Shown piece by piece: positions 42,590 through 53,302 of a DNA stretch of 64,000 bases (its first letter is position 1; every line of letters starts with the position of its first letter). The notes beneath the pieces are model-generated. The model was given only the letters and a program-made list of their open reading frames with translations, searched no databases and was not told where the DNA came from. A program made the translations under genes and the position numbers. This DNA comes from Guadua angustifolia (Eukaryota; Streptophyta; Magnoliopsida; Poales; Poaceae). Location of the stretch: the NCBI GenBank assembly GCA_036346375.1, contig CM070518.1, positions 2,356,001 through 2,420,000 of the forward strand, read 5' to 3'.

Positions 42590-45562
42590 GAAATAACTCT
42601 TGAAGGCTTCTCTCCGGAGAAGGTTGCGATCATCAAGAAAAACCTTGACAAGCTCTTGAAGGCTGGTTTCATTCGCGAGGTTGACTACTCCGAATGGTTG
42701 GCAAACCCGGTCATCATCCAGAAGAAAGGCGGAAAATGGAGGATGTGCGTGGACCACACGGGGTTGAACTCGGCCTGCCCGAAGGACAACTTCCCGCTCC
42801 CGCGCATCGACCAGATCGTCGACTCCACCGCGAACGCCAAGAGGCTGAGCTTCCTGGATGCCTATTCGGGGTACCACCAGATCAAGCTGGCGGCTGACAA
42901 CGAGAGCAAGACGGCGTTCATCACGCCGTTCGGCACCTATTGCTATACGACCATGTCGTTTGGTCTGCGCAACGCCGGGGCCACGTTTCAACGCCTAATG
43001 ACCAAGACGTTCGACCCTCAGATCGGGCGAAACCTGGAGGTCTACGTGGATGACATCATCGTCAAGAGCCTTTTCGAAGGCGACCACATTCGGGACCTCG
43101 AGGAAACCTTCGCCAACCTGAACAGGCACAAGATCAAGCTCAATCCCGAGAAGTGCGTGTTCGGCGCTGTATCGGGAAAGGTGCTCGGCTACATGATCGG
43201 GGGCTCGGGGGTTAGCCCGAACCCAGAAAAGATCGAGGCGATCGAGAAGATGGCGCCCCCAACCTCGGTCAAGCAGGTGCAGAGCCTCACCGGCCGCATG
43301 GCCGCCCTCAGCAGGTTCATCTCAAGGCACGGCGAGCGCGGGCTTTCGTTCTTTCGAGTTCTGTGTAAGCAAGGGAACTTCGAGTGGACCTCGGAGGCGC
43401 AGCGGTCTTTCGATGAGTTGAAGGTATATCTGACAACCCCACCCCTGCTTACGACCCCGCAACCCGGCGAAAGGTTGATGCTCTACCTTGCGGCCACCAC
43501 CCAAGCCGTCGATCTTGTCTGGTGGTGGCGGGGATCAAAGACACCGATCTATTATGTCGTGAAGTCTTGCATGGCCCAAAGGCGCTACCCGCAGTCTGAA
43601 ACTCTTGTCGCCCTCCTCATGGCCAGCATAAGCCGCCATTATTTCCAGGCGCACTCTGTGGTCGTCTCGAGCAATTTTCCGCTCGGGGACATCTTGCGGA
43701 ACCCAGAAGGCGGCGGGCGAATCGCCAAGTGGGCTATGGAGCTGGCGGCATTCGATGTCCAGGTCGTAGCTCGAACGGCCATCAAATCGCAAGTGCTTGC
43801 CGACTTCGTGGTCGAGCAGATGACCCAGCCCGTGCCCGAGCCCGCGGTCGAGGAAGAAAAGCCCTGGACCATGTTCTTCGACGGCTCGAGGTCCCTCAAG
43901 CGCTCGGGGGCTGGAATCCTTATTCTCACCCCGCGCGGCGACCGCCTGAGGTACGCAGTTCGTTTTGGGTTTCCGGTGACCAACAATGTGGCAGAGTACG
44001 AAGCTCTCTTGGCAGGCTTGCGAGCTTGCAAAGCATTGGGCGTGCGATGGCTGGTCATCAAAGGCGACTCCCAGCTCGTCGTCAATCAGTACAACAAGGA
44101 GTACCAGTACTCGGGAGACTCGATGTCACACTACCTAGCCGAGGTGCGCAAGATGGAGAAGTGGTTCCAGAACCTGGAGCTCAAACACATACCCAGGAAG
44201 GACAACTCCAGTGCCGACTTCCTCTCCAAGCTCGGTTCTTCCGGCGACGAGATCCCGCCCGATGTCATCCTGGAGACGTTGGCTGCTCCCTCGATCTCCG
44301 ACCAGGAGGTCTTGCTCGCTGTGGTGGAAGGTATCCCCTCCTAGGCTGAACCCATTTATAATTTCCTTGCAAGAGGTGACCTACCGCCCAACCCTGCCGA
44401 GAGAAGCAGGATCAAGCGCTGGGCGAGTTTATACACGCTCGTCGACGGGACGCTCTACAGGCAGAATGTCTCCGGCATTCTAACGCGGTGCATCTCTACG
44501 GAGGAGGGTAAGTACTTGTTAAATGACATCCACTCAGGCCTCTGTGGAGCGCACTCTTCGTACAGGACGATGGTCGGCAAGGCCTTCCGCATGGGGTATT
44601 ATTGGCCTTGGTAACCGGGATACTGCGATATCGTCTGCACGCCGACCATGCCAGTTCCACGCCCGGAGGTCGCATCAACCCGCGTACGCGCTTTAGACCA
44701 TCCCGCTTGCTTGGCCTTTCTCGACTTGGGGGCTGGACATCCTCGGCCCCTTCCCTCAGGCAATCGGGGGTAAGAAGTTCTTGTTCGTTGTTGTTGACAC
44801 TTTTACCAAGTGGGTCGAGGCTGAGCCGGTCTCGACCATCACTGCTCGGGCGGCTGTCTGTTTTTTCCGCTTGTTCGTGGTCACCAGGTACGGGGTTCCA
44901 TGCAAGATTATCACTGACAATGGTACCCAGTTTACCAGTAAGCTGTTCCTGGAGTTTTGCGAGGGCCTCGGCATCAAAGTATGCTTCGCTTCTGTCGCTC
45001 ACCCCTAGAGCAACGGCGCGGCGGAACGTGCCAACGGACAAATCGTCCAGGACGTCAAGAAACGAGTTGTAGATGAGCTCGTACGCTACGGCAAGACCTG
45101 GGTGGACGAGCTTCCCACCGTCTTATGGTCTATTCGTACCACAGCAAGCCGAGCCACAGGGTGCACACCCTTCGGTTCGTGTTGATGAAGCCGCCCCGCC
45201 TCCCGAGGATTCTGTTGGCTCTGCCGAGTCGACAGTCGACCAGTCGACCGAGCATGAACGGTCTCTCGACCTTGCCCTCGCAGAAGAAGTAAGGTGTCGT
45301 GCACTGCTACGATCAACGCACTACCTGCAAGCTCTTCGCAGACATGCGTCTCGGTCGGTACGACCTAGGGAGCTCCTTGTTGGGGACTTAGCCCTGAGAC
45401 GGATTCAGGCACTGTCCAACACCAACAAGTTATCCCCACGGTGGGAGGGCTCCTATAGTGTCATTTCAACAGATCGCACGGGGGCTTACCGGCTGGCGAT
45501 GCCCGATGGCAGAGAGCTCTCTAGCTCATGAAACATAGACCAGCTTCGGAAGTTTTATGTGT
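42590..45562 (+). pseudogene. Tat-type gypsy pol: reverse transcriptase, dual RNase H, integrase
   Basis: A frame of 589 codons (42575-44344) starts in the thumb-side lead-in of reverse transcriptase (AGFIREVDYSEWLANPVI, KWRMCVDHTGLN, FLDAYSGYHQIKL). It has the catalytic VYVDDIIVKS near 43040, a degenerate first RNase H (43440-43830) and a second RNase H with FFDGSRS (43875), NNVAEYEALLAGLRA, GDSQLVVNQ and NSSADFLSKL. Integrase follows in pieces: zinc-binding HSGLCGAHSSYRTM (about 44540), core VVVDTFTKWVEAEPV, catalytic ITDNGTQFTS (about 44915). A TAG at 45006-45008 sits just before SNGAAERANG, where the catalytic glutamate lies. The C-terminal part KLSPRWEGSYSV ends with LRKFYV at 45562. The integrase half has several frameshifts, so the element is dead. 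Confidence 0.9.
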
Positions 45563-46130
45563 AATCACTTTACCTTAAATTTCAATAAAAGTTGTTCTTC
45601 CGTTCTCGCCCTTTATATCCTTTTCGCTTGTGACTACAATGTCCTTGTTATCCGCGACTTTTCTTCGAACACGATCTCCGTGCCCAATGCTCTTGTTCTA
45701 GGTCTGAGCGTCGCGAGCTTCACGCTCGCTCCCTATGGACGAGCTACACGTAAGCCAAAACTCTTCGCAATCCAGCTCTCCCCTGTGCTCGGGCTCGAGA
45801 CGCAAGCCTCGCAGCTTTGACCATTGAGTGGTGCACAGGGTCGTGGTCGTGATTCGAACATCATTTCGGGTGTCACCACCTTGCTAGCTTGTGTCGCGTT
45901 TACTCCCTCTGGACCTTTTTTTCAGCTCTGCAGGTCGTGGTCGTTTGCTCGCGTCTGAATCTTGCGCCCAAGGTCGGCGTTGCTCGACCTTGGACCCAAC
46001 GGGGGCTGGATAAGGACATGCAGTTGGCGAATGACCTAAGGAGCATGACTAAGAAGCGGAAGAGACGTACACCTCGGATCCTCGACTAACAGGCTTAAAA
46101 CAAAGAGTTTGTTGTTCCCCAAAAGAAATG
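45563..46130. other. Spacer between pol and antisense ORF of the Tat element
   Basis: GC-balanced sequence with no recognised domain. Part of the 3' untranslated region of the sense transcript. Confidence 0.4.
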
Positions 46131-46139
46131 CGGCTCTAC

Positions 46140-49100
46140 TAGAGTTTTCCGTTTCAAGTGCTTTTTATAGGTCGGCCATCTCGCGGGCGAGCTTCTCTTG
46201 CTCGAGCTCGGCCACCTTGGCCCTCAAGGTCGATAGCTCGCTTCGGTACTGGAGGGCTTCCTCGGAGGCAACCACGGCTCAGCGCCGTTCCTCTTCGAGT
46301 TGGGCCAGGGCGCTCCTCGCCGCCTTGCTGGCGCGCCCGTGCTTCTCTTCGAGTTCCAAGATCTTGGCCTCGAGCTCAGGGGATGCCTTCGTCGACGACA
46401 CCTGCTCCGCGGCAGCCTTCTCCAGCGCCTCGACCTTGGCCCGCTCGGCTTCAAGCACCTCGTCGGTGCGCCCAAGCTTCCCTCTAAGCTCTAGGATCTT
46501 GGCCTCGAGCTCGGAGGACGCCTTCGTCGAAGACGCCTGCACCGTGGTAGCCTTCTCCAGCGCCTCGACCCTGGCCCACTCGGCTTCAAGCGCCTCGTTG
46601 GCGCGCCCAAGCTTCCCATCGAGCTCCAGGATCTTGGCCTCGAGATCGGAGGACGCCTTCGTCGACGACGCCCACTCCGCAGCAGCCTTCTCCAGCGCCT
46701 CGACCTTGGCGCGCTCGGCCTCGAGCGCTTTTGCCGACCGCGCACGCTCTTGCTCCACGGCCTTGAAGCCATGCTCGCGCTCGGAGACCCTGGCTTGCTC
46801 GAGCTCGACCGCGTGGGCCACCTCCTGCGCCCTCATCGTCTGGCGGAGGTCGTCAAGCTCCTGGGTCTTCTGCTCGAGCTCCCCTTGCTCGACCTCGATG
46901 GTCTCGATGAGCTTGGAGCGCTCAGCCTCCCGCGCCTCCACCAAGTTCAGGAGGCCCCTCAGCACGTCGTCGTGCTCTTGAAGGCCTCGTAGCCCTTGGG
47001 AGACGTTGCCAATCGCCTTCATGACAGGAACGGTGGCTCGAAGTAAGAATAAAACAAGGAAACCCAAGCTAACCAGCTGCGAGGTGCGCGGGGGTCCTTA
47101 CCCGCCAAGGCGATTCTCGGCGGCGGGTGTACTCCTCATGATGCGTCGTCGTCGCTGGAGATCTCTTCCTGCACATTGCCCGGCGCCCCCGAACTGAAGC
47201 CGACGTTGACCGCCACCGGCGCACTTGGACCAAGACCTTGAGTCTCCGCGCCGGTGGCGACCTAGAGTTCTGGCGTCTTCCCCGGTGGGTTCAGCTCGAC
47301 GGCGGGGGCGGACGAGGTGGCAACACCGGACCCGGCCGGCAAGGTCGGGGCTCCGCTCGCCTCCGGCGCTAGGGGAACGACGGCTGGATCCACCATGTGC
47401 CCACCCGTTGCGCGATCAACCTCCGCAGCCTGGGGTGCCGTGGCCTCGGCGCCAGCGCGATCTTGGTCGAGGCGGCACACAGGGCGTCATGGCAGCATGC
47501 CATCTTCGGTGGCCGGTGGTGCCACGGCCTCGACGTTCGGAGCGACCGAGGTCAGGCGATCCTGGGGTGACTCTACGGATGCGACCGGGGCGCTCTGGGA
47601 ACCTTCCTTCGCGTCGACCTCGCGAGGGTTGACGACAGCGACGGTGTCCGTCTCGCTGGTGCCGTAGTCCTCGCTGGTCACAGGCTGGTCCCCCTCGGCG
47701 GAGTCGTCGAGCCCTTGGTCGAACTCGTCGACCGGGTCCCAGCTCGGGGGCTCAGAAGGAATGCGCGCCCGGCCCGAGGTACGGCGCGGGGCTAGCATGT
47801 AGGAGTCCGTCTCCTCCTCGGACTCGGACTCGCCCTGGACAATAGCCATCGTCAAAACGGGCAAGTTTCGAGCACACGCGCTCGGGGTCTGCGATCAAGA
47901 GCAGACACTAAGCCAGAAAGACACGAAGGGGGCGGAGCGAATAGAAAGGCCAAAAAGCTTACATGAGCCACCAGCCTCCGCCTTGTCGAGGGCCGGTGTA
48001 GGTCCTATTACCCGGCGCTGTGGGGGCACTCCACTTCCGCGATCCACCAGCCTGGGCCCTCGGGCCTCGTGCCGGGTCCACATCATCCGCGGCGGTGACT
48101 CTGGGGACCCGGGCCTGGGCGCCCTGGGCCGGCTGGGGGCTCGAGGGCCTGGCAGCGGCTGTCGTGCTCTGCTGCTGCAAAGGGGAGAGCATGTCAAGCA
48201 ACCAAGGACACGGGCATGGGCTCGGGGACCTCGGCCGTGGGAATCCTTACTGTGGCACGGTCCCCCCACTCGACGTGGGATCTCTTCGCTTCCTAGCGGC
48301 TTGCTCCGGTAAGGGGGGACCTCTTCTTCCCCTTCTTGCTCTTGTCCCCGCCGGGCAGCGGGAGCATCCTCCTGGCCGTCTCGACCAGCTCCTGATGGTC
48401 CTGCGAGCGTGCGAGGATCAAGGAAGGCCTCGCGGACACCAGATGCAAGGTCCTGGTCTGGGCGGCTTACCTCGGTTCTTCGGCAAAGCATGTTCCTCCG
48501 GACGGGGTCATCGAGGGTATACTCGTGCGCCAACTTCCCGAACATCTCGACCATCCTGGCGGCGACCCAGGACCCCTTCGGCGCTGCAAGGGAAATGACC
48601 ATTAGAAGAGGTCGAAAGGGCGGGCTCGAGTAAGACCCCGAGGCAAGAAAGCTTACCGTTCATGCCCTCGCGGGTCGAGTCGATACGCCCTTGGATCTCG
48701 TAGAACGGATGCATCCTCCTTCGCAGGGGGGACACCCGGTTCCGCAGGAAGTCGTTGGCGATCGCCTGCCCAGTGAGGCTGCGCATGGCGCAGATGTGTA
48801 TCATGGCAATGGCCTCCTCGTCGACCTCGAGGTCGTCCGCCTCCGGGGTCTCTTTCTTCCCGGCGATGGGGGTCCCCTCATACACCAGCGTGCCGAGTTC
48901 CCCCTTCTTCAAGTAGAACCACCGCTCGGACCATGGGCCGAGGGAGTCCCGAGCTTGGAGCTTGGGGAAGGACCACTTGAGCCCTGCCCGCAGTCGGAAA
49001 TAGAGGCATCCGACCACGGGGTCCTTCCCAGAGCGAAAGAGGCTGAAGTACCGGAAGAAAAGCAAGGGGGTGGGAAGGATCCCTAGGAACCCCTCGCACA

Positions 49101-49410
49101 GGTGGGAGAAGATGGTGAGAACAAGGATGGAGTTCGGCACCAGGTTGAGGAGTTCGATCTCGCAGCTAGAGAGGACCGCCGCGATGAACTCGCTCTCCGG
49201 GGTCCGTAGGCCGAAGAGGGCATAGTGCTCGGTCGCGAGCGATTTGCTGATCCACTGGCATGGCTTCGGTCTCGTTGCCAACAATCGCCATGTCACCAGA
49301 TCGATCGGCCTGTGGACTCGAGTTCCTTCATCCTCGCCAATGACAATGTGCTCCTCCCGGCTTAGCCATGGCGAACGCAATGGGTATGGTCGAAGGAGAA
49401 GAGGAGTCTT
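46140..49410 (-). pseudogene. Antisense ORF of the Tat element ('putative gypsy type transposon' protein)
   Basis: Minus-strand coding text runs opposite to pol. The N-terminal segment (49380 to about 48650) contains WRLLATRPKPCQWISKS, LLNLVPNSILVLTIFSHLCE, LYFRLRAGLKWSFPKLQARD and WFYLKKGELGTLVYEG. These resemble the plant 'putative gypsy type transposon' domain found in grass elements. Middle pieces (48602-47895 and 47864-47487) are Pro, Ala and Glu-rich and look like disordered linker, possibly separated by introns. The C-terminal segment (47067-46279 and a little beyond) is a long coiled coil containing three 44-residue repeats. The role in the element is not known. Tat elements keep such a gene, often antisense. 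Individual frames are long, but whether they splice to one protein cannot be told from sequence alone. Confidence 0.65.
46340..46735 (-). repeat. Three 132-bp tandem repeats within the antisense ORF
   Basis: On the minus strand three in-frame copies encode LEAERAKVEALEKAAAE, then a Ser/Thr stretch (ASSTKAS), then LEAKILELDGKLGRANE, with small changes. Each is 44 codons. Repeat number does not break the frame and heptad spacing is kept, so copies could expand or contract without loss of the coiled coil. Confidence 0.8.
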
Positions 49411-49529
49411 GCCGGACGAAGAGGCTTGGAAGGCGGCCAGAATCGTGAGTTTTTCTTGGCGGTTCTTTGTGGTACCGGGTTAAATGGGCAGCGTCGCCGA
49501 TAAAACCGATCATGGTGCTTCAAAAGGCG

Positions 49530-50403
49530 TGATGTACCGTGATTTGTGGCGCAATTAAGACTGGGCAGCGGACTCGGCGTCAGTGTCCGCCACCGTTTGC
49601 ATCCGTACCATCATTGCAAAGATCAAGGGTCTCCAGGTGTCGAGGGTGAAGGTTTCACTTCGTGGTCTCCGCCCAACCTCGGCCAAGGGGTTGGGACTGC
49701 GAAGCTTGCTCCCGTGCAGCAAGATGAGGCTCGAGGTCGTTTGGTACTCTTCTCGACCTAGAGCCTCGGGGCTAGCCGGCGAGATTGGGCAACCCTTGGC
49801 GGTCGTGGCAGCGATCAACAGAGCTCTTCACTCGGGGGCCCACCACGACCTAGAGCGCATTTGCCCTCGAGCATGGCGTCCGCACGACCTTAAGCTCGGG
49901 CGCGGCCCTCGTTCAATCTTGTGGTTCCCCACAGGTTCGAGCGTCGCGTTTGACCGACGGTTACCAAGATGCGGATCGTGGGGGTGAAGCAGGCGCGCGC
50001 AGCAAGTCCGGAGCGGTTGCTGACCAGTCCTCAACGTGCATGAAAGGCCACCACCCGGGAATATCTCCCGCCCGTTACGGGCAAGGGAGATATAAGGCTA
50101 AGGATACGCAGCTTGTGGGGGGGACAGAGCTAGAGCGCTAGACATAGCCATTGTTAAGCTTGAGCTGTAACACACCTCTGTACACGAGAACAGCAAGGAT
50201 CACCGCCGCAAGGCAACTGGAGTAGAGATATTACCTTCACAGGGGCTTGAACCAGTATAAACCCTCGTCTCACGCTCGTTGTCGCCTAGCTCCGACCTTC
50301 GCCATCTACGGATCCTTCCCTTCGTTGAGCGAAGCTCTGCTCGGGTCCGTAATTCCACTAACCCCCGTTTCACTTCTGCGGTTGGCGATTCCGATCGTCG
50401 ACA
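49530..50403 (+). repeat. 3' LTR of the Tat element
   Basis: The right end CGATCGTCGACA at 50403 is shared with 7199. The left edge is tentative: CAAAAGGCG before TGATGTACC at 49530 could be a polypurine tract and LTR start. A TATA-like GAGATATAAGG lies at 50086-50096. The five bases ATTAC after the LTR would be the target copy. Confidence 0.5.
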
Positions 50404-50619
50404 ATTACAGACTGTTATATTTAGAAACCGTCTGTGATATTTCTTACATCATAGACGGCTGTAATATAAAACCGTCTGTGATATCTCACGTATAAACAGA
50501 GCCTCGATCCAGCCACTTCGTTTACAGGGTTTTGGTTTCTATCCTGAGACTGGCGGCTGTGGAAGTGTGGCGATTTTGTGAAAGAAGGCCATTGATTTCG
50601 AAGGGTGATGTTAGATTCA

Positions 50620-51045
50620 TTTGATTTTGGTGATCTAAGGTTAGTAATGAGTTCTAATTGCATGCATCCAATTCAATATCTAGGTTGGTTAGGAGAGAAT
50701 TAATTTAAAGATTATTTGATTAGATCTAGCTTAATTGTAGCTAGATCCATATGTTGTTTGTGATATTTGGTTAGTAATGTGTTTTAATTGCATTATATTC
50801 AACATCTAGCTTGGAATTTGATGATTTTTTTATATCTAGCTTGTAGAACCATGTGTTGGTTGTTTGATCTAAGGTTAGCTAGTAATGGTTCTATTTGCAT
50901 AATATTATATTTGATCATGATGTAACTAGCTAGCTTGGTAAGCATAGAATTTAAAGATTGTTTAGATCTAGCTTATAGATCAATTCAAGTCTTTTGGTGA
51001 TCTAAGGTTAGTAATGGGTTCTAATTTCATTATTATATTGAAGAT
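50620..51045. repeat. Four dispersed copies of a 45-bp motif in the CACTA leader
   Basis: GATCTAAGGTTAGTAATG followed by GTTCTAATTGCAT-like text occurs near 50630, 50765, 50868 and 50998, each with its own changes and about 110-130 bases apart. Confidence 0.65.
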
Positions 51046-51179
51046 TAATTTGAATTGTGTTAATTATTTCTTTGTGATGTAATTAAGGTATGTAATTGCA
51101 TAATTAGTTTAAGAATGTGTGCATACGCTTTTCTGGTAGTGCATAATATTTAACACTAAGTGTTACATGTGTAGCGTAG

Positions 51180-53302
51180 ATGGATCGAAGTGGATGTCTG
51201 TGAGAACCGTCTGAGTGTTGAGTACCTTAATGGCGTCTCCACTTTCAAAAGAGCTGCAGAGGAGGATATGTTTAATAAGGGGGTGCAATTCATGTCATGT
51301 CCGTGCGTTGATTGCGAAAATCTGAAGATGTTTCAAAATTCAGCGCAGATCGAAGCACACTTGATTCGGAGGGGTTTCAAAAGGGGCTATACATGTTGGA
51401 CCGGTCATGGCAAAGAGCATAATATCTGAGAAGCGACAAGTAGTGTTAATATCGTCGACGAAGTCAATGATATGTCGGATGATCATATCGATTGTGCTTA
51501 GATGAGAACGAGTTCTTGAGGATGACAATTTGGATCGAGATCTTTGCACGATGCGAAGAAACCTTGATGACAGGGAATATGGAAAGTTCCAGTGATGGAG
51601 GACTCGGAGAAACCTTTGTTTGCAGGGTGCAAGTTGAAATACACAAGGTTATCATCCGTGCTTGAACTACTCAAATTGAAGGCAAGCAACGGTTGGTCCG
51701 ACAAGAGTTTCACAGCGTTGTTACGTCTATTGGCGGACATGCTTCCAGAGGGAAATGAGTTGCCGACAACCACCTACAAAGCCAAGAAGGTTCTTTGTCC
51801 CTTGGGAATGGAAGTAGAAAGAATACATGCATGTCCAAACGATTGTATCCTGTACCGCAAAGAGTACACAAACTTGCATATATGTCCAGTGTGCAACGCA
51901 TCCCGGTACAAGCGTAAGGGTCATTCAGATGATGATGGCGAGAGTATTGAGGTGAAAAAAGGACCTCCTGCTAAGGTGGCATGGTATCTGCCTGTAATTC
52001 CCCGTTTGAAGCGTTTGTTTGTGAACCCAAAGGAGGCAAAACTGTTGCGTTGGCACTTTGAGGAGCGTAAGAATGATGGAATGCTAAGGCACCCTGCTGA
52101 TTCCATCCAGTGGAGAAACATAGATAGGAGCTTTCAAGAATTCGGTGCGGATCCGAAAAATATAAGGTTTGGATTGAGTACAGATGGAATGAATCCTTTC
52201 GGTAACATGAGCAGCCGGCATAGCACTTGGCCCGTAAATCTCTGTATCTACAACCTTCCTCCTTGGTTGTGTATGAAAAGGAAGTACATTTTGTTTTCTG
52301 TGCTTATCCAAGGACCGAAACAACCTAGGAACGATATTGATGTGTACCTCGCTCCATTGGTGGAAGATCTAAAACACTTGTGGGTTCCGGGTACACGTAT
52401 GGGATGCGCATACAAACGAGAGAACTTTACTTTGCAATTGCTTGTTGTTACGCACCATAAATAATTACCTTGCCCTTGCTAACTTTGTCGGGGCAGTACA
52501 AAAGGAACCAAAGCACGCACTCACCGCTTAGATGATACCGAGAGTTTATGGTGAATCACTCCCATAAAACCGTGTACATGCGTCCATCAGAGGTTCCTTC
52601 GAGGAATCACCCATATCGCAAGATGAAGCAACTTTTTGACGGAAGGAGCGAAAATGGTTCAGCTCAAGGCGTTTGAGCGGAGAGATGTTCATGACTTTGT
52701 TAAGGATTTGGATGTTGCGTATGGAAAGGGACGTAAATCAAGTACCCGTGAAAAGAGCATGTGGAAGAAGAGATCAATATTCTGGGACCTACCTTACTGG
52801 GAGCACCTAGAAGTTCGCCATTGCATCGATGTCATGCACGAGAGAAGAATGTGCGTGACGGCGTGATTGGTCTCTTACTCAACATTAAGGGTAAAACAAA
52901 GGATGGTATCAACGCACGACTTGACTTGGTCGATATGGGCATAAGACCTGAGTTAGCACCGAAAGAGACTGATAAAGGCCGTATGTACTTGAAACCTGCT
53001 TGTTATACTCTGTTAAAGGCCGAAAGAACTGAACTGTGCCAGTGCTTGTATGGTGTGAAAGTTACGTCTGGTTACTCCTCCAACATGAAGAGACTTGTTT
53101 AGTTGGAAGATTTGAAATTAACCGCATGAAGTCTCATGATTGTCATGTCTTGATGACACAGATGCTCCTCGTCGCAATTAGAAGTATTTTGCCGGTCAAG
53201 GTCCGAGGGACAATCACTAGGCTGTGTTATTTATTTAACACAATCGCTCAGAAGGTCATCGATCCCGAAGGACTAGATGCTCTGCAAGCTGAGGTGGTGA
53301 TG
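51180..53302 (+). pseudogene. TNP2-type CACTA transposase pseudogene
   Basis: Starts MDRS, then a frameshift into the transposase-associated domain (DVCENRLSVEYLNGVSTF, CPCVDCEN, HLIRRGFKRGYTCWTGHG, 51193-51430). A long clean frame (51592-52464) holds ADMLPEGNELPTTTYKAKK, CPVCNASRYKRK, RLKRLFVNPKEAKLLRWH, GLSTDGMNPF and DIDVYLAPLVEDLKHLW. After a damaged stretch the sequence resumes with SIFWDLPYWEHLEVRH (about 52770). LLNIKGKTKDGINARLDLVDMGI, VKVTSGYSSNMKRLV and SHDCHVLMTQMLLVAIRSIL follow, ending in LDALQAEVVM at 53302 where the chromovirus LTR begins. The LPAYG / HRRFLP section is replaced by unrelated text. Several stops and shifts show that it was already inactive, or decayed later. Confidence 0.85.

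Larger units (their letters stand above)
42586..50403 (+). mobile_element. Tat-lineage Ty3/gypsy retrotransposon, 5' part missing
   Basis: Contains, left to right, part of reverse transcriptase, two RNase H domains, broken integrase, a 3' region with a long antisense ORF and a 3' LTR. A second RNase H (DGSRS...NNVAEYEALLAGL...GDSQLVV) and an antisense gene before the 3' LTR are traits of Tat elements such as RIRE2 and Grande. The 5' LTR, leader, gag and protease are absent. The left edge joins the CACTA Ulp1-like exon in mid-domain, so a deletion rather than insertion made this border. Related sequence lies reversed at 7199-8137. Confidence 0.85.
50404..53302 (+). mobile_element. 5' part of a CACTA element with TNP2, split by the chromovirus
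   Basis: 50404-50500 holds four AACCGTCTGTGATAT-type motifs in both orientations, like those at 28590-28640 and 37260-37320. An AT-rich leader with a fourfold repeat and a TNP2 coding region follow. The first bases of the CACTA terminus are not seen, having been lost to the gypsy element on the left. The element continues to the right of the chromovirus, outside the window. Confidence 0.65.

Noticed and set aside
46109..46981. Plus-strand Ser-rich 290-residue protein
   Set aside because: It is the complement of the coiled-coil repeats. Ser/Leu richness comes from reading Glu/Ala/Lys codons backwards.
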